Positions 61,217-64,000 of a stretch of DNA of 64,000 bases are shown piece after piece. The notes beneath the pieces are model-generated. The model saw only the letters and a program-made list of their open reading frames with translations, searched no databases and had not been told where the DNA came from. This DNA comes from Alphaproteobacteria bacterium (GTDB taxonomy: Bacteria > Pseudomonadota > Alphaproteobacteria > Micavibrionales > UBA2020), in the NCBI GenBank assembly GCA_016794125.1, contig JAEUKT010000002.1, forward strand, positions 248,001 to 312,000. Reading direction: 5' to 3'. The position numbers were made by a program, and so were the translations under genes. Every line of letters starts with the position of its first letter. Within the stretch, counting starts at the first letter, position 1.

Positions 61217-61299
61217 TTCGGAAGACATCCTCTATTTGGGTTATAGCTCGCTCCGGTCTCCCTGCGCCAAGGCTTCGGGAGACATCCTACCGGGTTATA
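61217..61299. repeat. Imperfect direct repeat upstream of tRNA-Ser
   Basis: TTCGGAAGACATCCTCTATT then TGGGTTATA (61217-61245) recurs as TTCGGGAGACATCCTACCGG then GTTATA (61274-61299), 57 nt apart. Between the copies GTCTCCC (61256-61262) can pair with GGGAGAC (61277-61283). It could be a repeat family or a scar of duplication next to the tRNA. Confidence 0.45.
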
Positions 61300-61346
61300 A
61301 ACCGATGACAGGCCGATGGCCTGCCATCCGAAGCTTTAGCGTAAGA

Positions 61347-61440
61347 TGGCGGAGACGGAGGGATTCGAACCCTCGATACATCTTTACAAACGTATAACGG
61401 TTTAGCAAACCGCCGCCTTCAGCCGCTCGGCCACGTCTCC
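61347..61440 (-). tRNA. tRNA-Ser (GCT anticodon)
   Basis: A class II tRNA on the minus strand. The acceptor stem is GGAGACG/CGTCTCC, the D-arm reads TGGCCGAGCGGCTGAAGGC, the anticodon loop TTTGCTAAA gives GCT, a long variable arm follows, and the T-arm is GAGGGTTCGAATCCCTC. The CCA end is encoded (61347-61349). It reads AGC and AGT serine codons. Confidence 0.95.
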
Positions 61441-61529
61441 GCATTGGAAGGCAATTGGGGCATAATATATGGATGCGGCGCAGAATCCAAGATTCTTCGT
61501 AGGCCGCTATTCTGCTTTAGAATCAGGCA

Positions 61530-62345
61530 CTAAGCCTGTTTCGTGCAGAGCGCGCGGGCATTCGCCACGATGTTTTCTGCCTTCAGGCTGCCGAAAACCA
61601 TCGATGTCACGCCGCTGGTGCCCAGCACGAAGCGGATATTGTCGGCGGCGGTGGCGGCGGCGTTCAGGTGGCCGGAGGCCAAGCCTTTTTTCACCAGCAC
61701 GGCCTTGCCGTTATCGCGCGCGTAATCGATCACATCGCGGCAGCCGGTGTCGCCCATGTTATAGGTGACCATGACGCAATCCGACAATGCGGCGGCAAGT
61801 TTCCCGCCTTCGACCGTATAGGTGGATACGCCAAAGCTGCCGATTTTGCCTTCGTCGCGCAGATTTGCCAGCGTTTCCAGCACATCGGTGTCGCGCACGA
61901 CCTGCACATCGTCGCGGTTGCTGTGGACCAGCACGCAATCAAGGTAATCGGTGTTCAGGCGCTTCAGGCTGCGCTCCACGCTCATGCGCGTATGCGCGGC
62001 GGTGAAGATGTATTCGGAATTTTTACCGTCGAATTCTTCGCCCGTTTTCGTGACGAGGAAGAAACGCTCGCGCCGCCAGCCCAGAAGATTGCCGAGGCGT
62101 TCTTCGGCTGATCCGTAAGCGGGCGCGGTATCCAAAAGGTTGATGCCACAATCCAGCGCGGTATCGAGCAGCTGTTCGATTTCGCGGTCGGTCGGCAACG
62201 CAAAGCCTTCGCCGCCCGGATATTTCACGCCCGTGTTGCGGCCGAATTTCACCGTCCCCAGACCCAGCGGGCTGACATCGCGCCAGGGCAGGCGCTGCGG
62301 TTGCAAAATTTCGGTCGTCATCACTTGCGAAAGGGTCTGCGTCAT
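61530..62345 (-). CDS. Aldo/keto reductase
   Basis: A 271-residue NADPH-dependent TIM-barrel oxidoreductase. Catalytic-region motifs are LLDTAPAYGSAEERLG (Asp and Tyr), FLVTKTGEE (Lys) and YLDCVLVHSNRDD (His). Specificity is unknown. It lies downstream of the FAD oxidoreductase gene on the same strand, with a 152-bp AT-rich gap between them. Confidence 0.9.
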   Translation of the reverse strand: MTQTLSQVMTTEILQPQRLPWRDVSPLGLGTVKFGRNTGVKYPGGEGFALPTDREIEQLLDTALDCGINLLDTAPAYGSAEERLGNLLGWRRERFFLVTKTGEEFDGKNSEYIFTAAHTRMSVERSLKRLNTDYLDCVLVHSNRDDVQVVRDTDVLETLANLRDEGKIGSFGVSTYTVEGGKLAAALSDCVMVTYNMGDTGCRDVIDYARDNGKAVLVKKGLASGHLNAAATAADNIRFVLGTSGVTSMVFGSLKAENIVANARALCTKQA

Positions 62346-62497
62346 GGGGAAAGGGCCTTGTTCAATATAGTGTCGTTTAACGGGGTAGAGATTCTATAGC
62401 GCATTTTTTGTCATAAAGCTAGCATAGCGACATGTGCCTGCCCGGCTATCTGAAATGCCATTGATATTATAAAGAATTATTAATAATTATGTAAATA

Positions 62498-63679
62498 TTA
62501 AATCCGCTGCCAGACGGCCGTTTCCCACGGATACTGCCCGATTTGCGCCTTTTCCAAGGGCGGCGGCGCGTCCTTGGCGATCGGGTGGATGTCTTTGTCC
62601 TTCAGCCATTCGAATACGCGATCGGAAAGCGCGGGCGCGAAGGTGAGCTTGGTCGGCCATGCCATCAACACCTTGCCGCGCTGATGGATAAAGGGGCCGG
62701 GGGGCAGCGCGCCGGACGCGTCATAGGGTTCGGCGCGGTCGCCCGCCCATGTCGCCCATTCGCGGTTACTCCAGTCAATATCGGGGAAGACCGCCTGCAA
62801 TTCCGATTTGGCGAAGGCGATGGTTTCGGCCTCGGTCAGTTTTGCCCCCTCCTCCGCGACCGCCCCGCCCAGATACCAGACATAGCCGCCCTTCTGCAGC
62901 GGGTGGCTGGTGACGGTCATGCGCGGCTTGGGGCTGGCTGTGATGCCGTGACCGTACAGCGGATATTTCATCGTGCGCACCATTACTTGGCGCAAGGGGC
63001 GGCGCTGCGCATGTTTATCCTTCACGCGCAACAATTCCAGCGCGCGCTCATTGCCCGCACCGGCGGTGAAGATAACCAATTGCGCGCGCAAGACCATGCC
63101 GTTTACGGCCACCTGTCCATCGGGCAGAATTTCCGTCACGTCGCCGCGCAGCAGACGTCCGTCCAGCTTTTTCGCCAGCGCATCGACCAGCGATTTTACA
63201 TCCAGCACTTTTTCGGGAAGTTCGAACACCGGCCCCTTGAATTTCTTTTTTTCCTGCAGCACATCGGGGAATTCCTCGCGCTTCAGTTTTTTCGTGGCGG
63301 CATTCACGACCTGCGCCGCGCCCATGACGGCGGCGGTCGACAGCACCGAACCCGCCGGCCACATGATTTGCGTATCGCTCAGGAATTTTGCCGAAGTCAG
63401 GTCGATTTCGCCATAGCCGCCGAAGCTGGCATCCCAGCGTTTCGGCATTTCGGCCAGCGACGAGGCATGCCCCGTGACCGCGCCCTGCAACACGTATTTC
63501 TGGCCGCCGTGGATCATGCCCTGCGATGCCAGCGTCTGTACGCCGCCCAGTTTGTCTTTCTCGATCAGGATCACGTTGTAATTGGCGCGTTTCAGCGTGT
63601 TCGCCAGCCACAGCCCCGCGATGCCGCCGCCGAAGACGATGATGTCGTATATATATGTTTTCGGTTTTTCGTCTGTCAT
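62498..63679 (-). CDS. FAD-dependent oxidoreductase (DAO-like)
   Basis: A 393-residue flavoprotein with an N-terminal FAD-binding fold (DIIVFGGGIAGLWLANTLKR) and LASQGMIHGGQKYVLQG as the second signature. A late WATWAGDRAEPYDASGALPP lies near the substrate-binding region. The ATG at 63679 overlaps the preceding transporter's stop by 4 nt (ATGA), so the longer frame to 63985 is rejected as it would run inside that gene. The substrate is unknown. Confidence 0.85.
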   Translation of the reverse strand: MTDEKPKTYIYDIIVFGGGIAGLWLANTLKRANYNVILIEKDKLGGVQTLASQGMIHGGQKYVLQGAVTGHASSLAEMPKRWDASFGGYGEIDLTSAKFLSDTQIMWPAGSVLSTAAVMGAAQVVNAATKKLKREEFPDVLQEKKKFKGPVFELPEKVLDVKSLVDALAKKLDGRLLRGDVTEILPDGQVAVNGMVLRAQLVIFTAGAGNERALELLRVKDKHAQRRPLRQVMVRTMKYPLYGHGITASPKPRMTVTSHPLQKGGYVWYLGGAVAEEGAKLTEAETIAFAKSELQAVFPDIDWSNREWATWAGDRAEPYDASGALPPGPFIHQRGKVLMAWPTKLTFAPALSDRVFEWLKDKDIHPIAKDAPPPLEKAQIGQYPWETAVWQRI

Positions 63680-64000
63680 GGTTTCGGCATATCGATGAAT
63701 CGCGAAAGGATCTCCGGCGGCAAGAATAACGGAAGCGCGATCAGGAAGGCAAGCCCGCCCCAGACCAGCTGTTCCCTGACCGTCCGTTCCTTCCAGATCA
63801 GCGCGGAAAGGACAAGGATGACCGGTTTCGTCAGCGCCTGCGTGATCACCACGACCGTGACGGGGTTGATCGTCACCTGCTGGTAAAATTTCACCAGCTC
63901 GGTCGCGGCATACAGTATCCCCGCCAGCGCCGCATTGCGCGTCAGCATGGCGGCGCGGAAATTGGCGGGGGTGCGGAAATTCCACACGACCGCCATCACG
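63676..64000 (-). CDS. EamA/DMT-like membrane protein (partial at window edge)
   Basis: About 107 residues of a frame open to the window end, with about three membrane segments visible (LTRNAALAGILYAATELVKF, NPVTVVVITQALTKPVILVL, then LVWGGLAFLIALPLFLPPEI). The pattern fits the C-terminal part of an EamA-type transporter. It is translationally coupled to the FAD oxidoreductase gene. The start is beyond the window, so it may be full-length or half-size. Confidence 0.65.
   Translation of the reverse strand, partial: VMAVVWNFRTPANFRAAMLTRNAALAGILYAATELVKFYQQVTINPVTVVVITQALTKPVILVLSALIWKERTVREQLVWGGLAFLIALPLFLPPEILSRFIDMPKP

Overview
The window is a contiguous, gene-dense, high-GC bacterial chromosome segment that reads as an alphaproteobacterium. 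The evidence is the DivL-type kinase with tyrosine in place of the phospho-accepting histidine, the NDUFA12-like complex I subunit followed by MlaD and a DUF2155 protein, the short HPr kinase with a mannose-type EIIA, HPr and EI, and an RNase E with a large acidic insertion. The genus cannot be fixed from sequence alone. Ankyrin-repeat genes are present, but the metabolism looks free-living rather than reduced.

Layout. 1-6.7 kb: fatty-acid synthesis block (fabD end, fabG, acpP, fabF) with mltG and yqgE. It is interrupted by a half-size DMT transporter and by an AT-rich insert carrying a HEPN/Abi-like gene. 6.7-10.8 kb: an acetyltransferase, an L,D-transpeptidase, two small genes (one a lipoprotein) and an AMIN/amidase_3 cell-wall amidase. 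10.8-14.1 kb: RNase E behind a structured leader of about 450 nt. 14.1-23.2 kb, minus strand: accD-folC-hprK-EIIA-ptsH-ptsI-ahcY-divL, linking lipid and folate synthesis, a regulatory PTS, SAH recycling and cell-cycle signalling. 23.3-29.7 kb: three ankyrin genes around pyrF and a RidA gene, then a class II ribonucleotide reductase homologue whose catalytic cysteine motifs are gone. 29.8-37.8 kb: NDUFA12, mlaD and DUF2155, with aat running antisense into the DUF2155 gene; then acetyltransferases, MscS and CorA/ZntB channels, an Old Yellow Enzyme and a small P-loop kinase. 37.8-46 kb: an MFS transporter, Ohr, a racemase-like protein paired with a nucleotidyltransferase, a FecR-domain protein, a second nucleotidyltransferase, secreted or membrane proteins of unknown role, and a thiamine pyrophosphokinase-like protein. 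46-51.2 kb: a two-component system, a DUF4173 membrane protein, a 49-residue protein and a PilZ protein. 51.2-54.3 kb: a frameshifted SDR gene divergent from a TetR regulator with two operator-like sites, a third nucleotidyltransferase family and two small proteins. 54.3-64 kb: NRAMP transporter, PH-domain and CBS proteins, a second L,D-transpeptidase, a thioesterase, an exported dehalogenase-like protein, DUF167, a possible HEPN protein next to tRNA-Ser(GCT), an aldo/keto reductase, an FAD oxidoreductase and the end of a DMT-type transporter.

Most of the window is ordinary core genome. The best leads are the cysteine-less NrdJ homologue, the DivL-type kinase at the end of the PTS operon, the HEPN gene inside the fab block, the ankyrin pair sharing a C-terminal tail, the aat/DUF2155 antisense overlap, the SDR frameshift with its TetR operators, and the RNase E leader. 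No CRISPR array, prophage or insertion sequence was seen.
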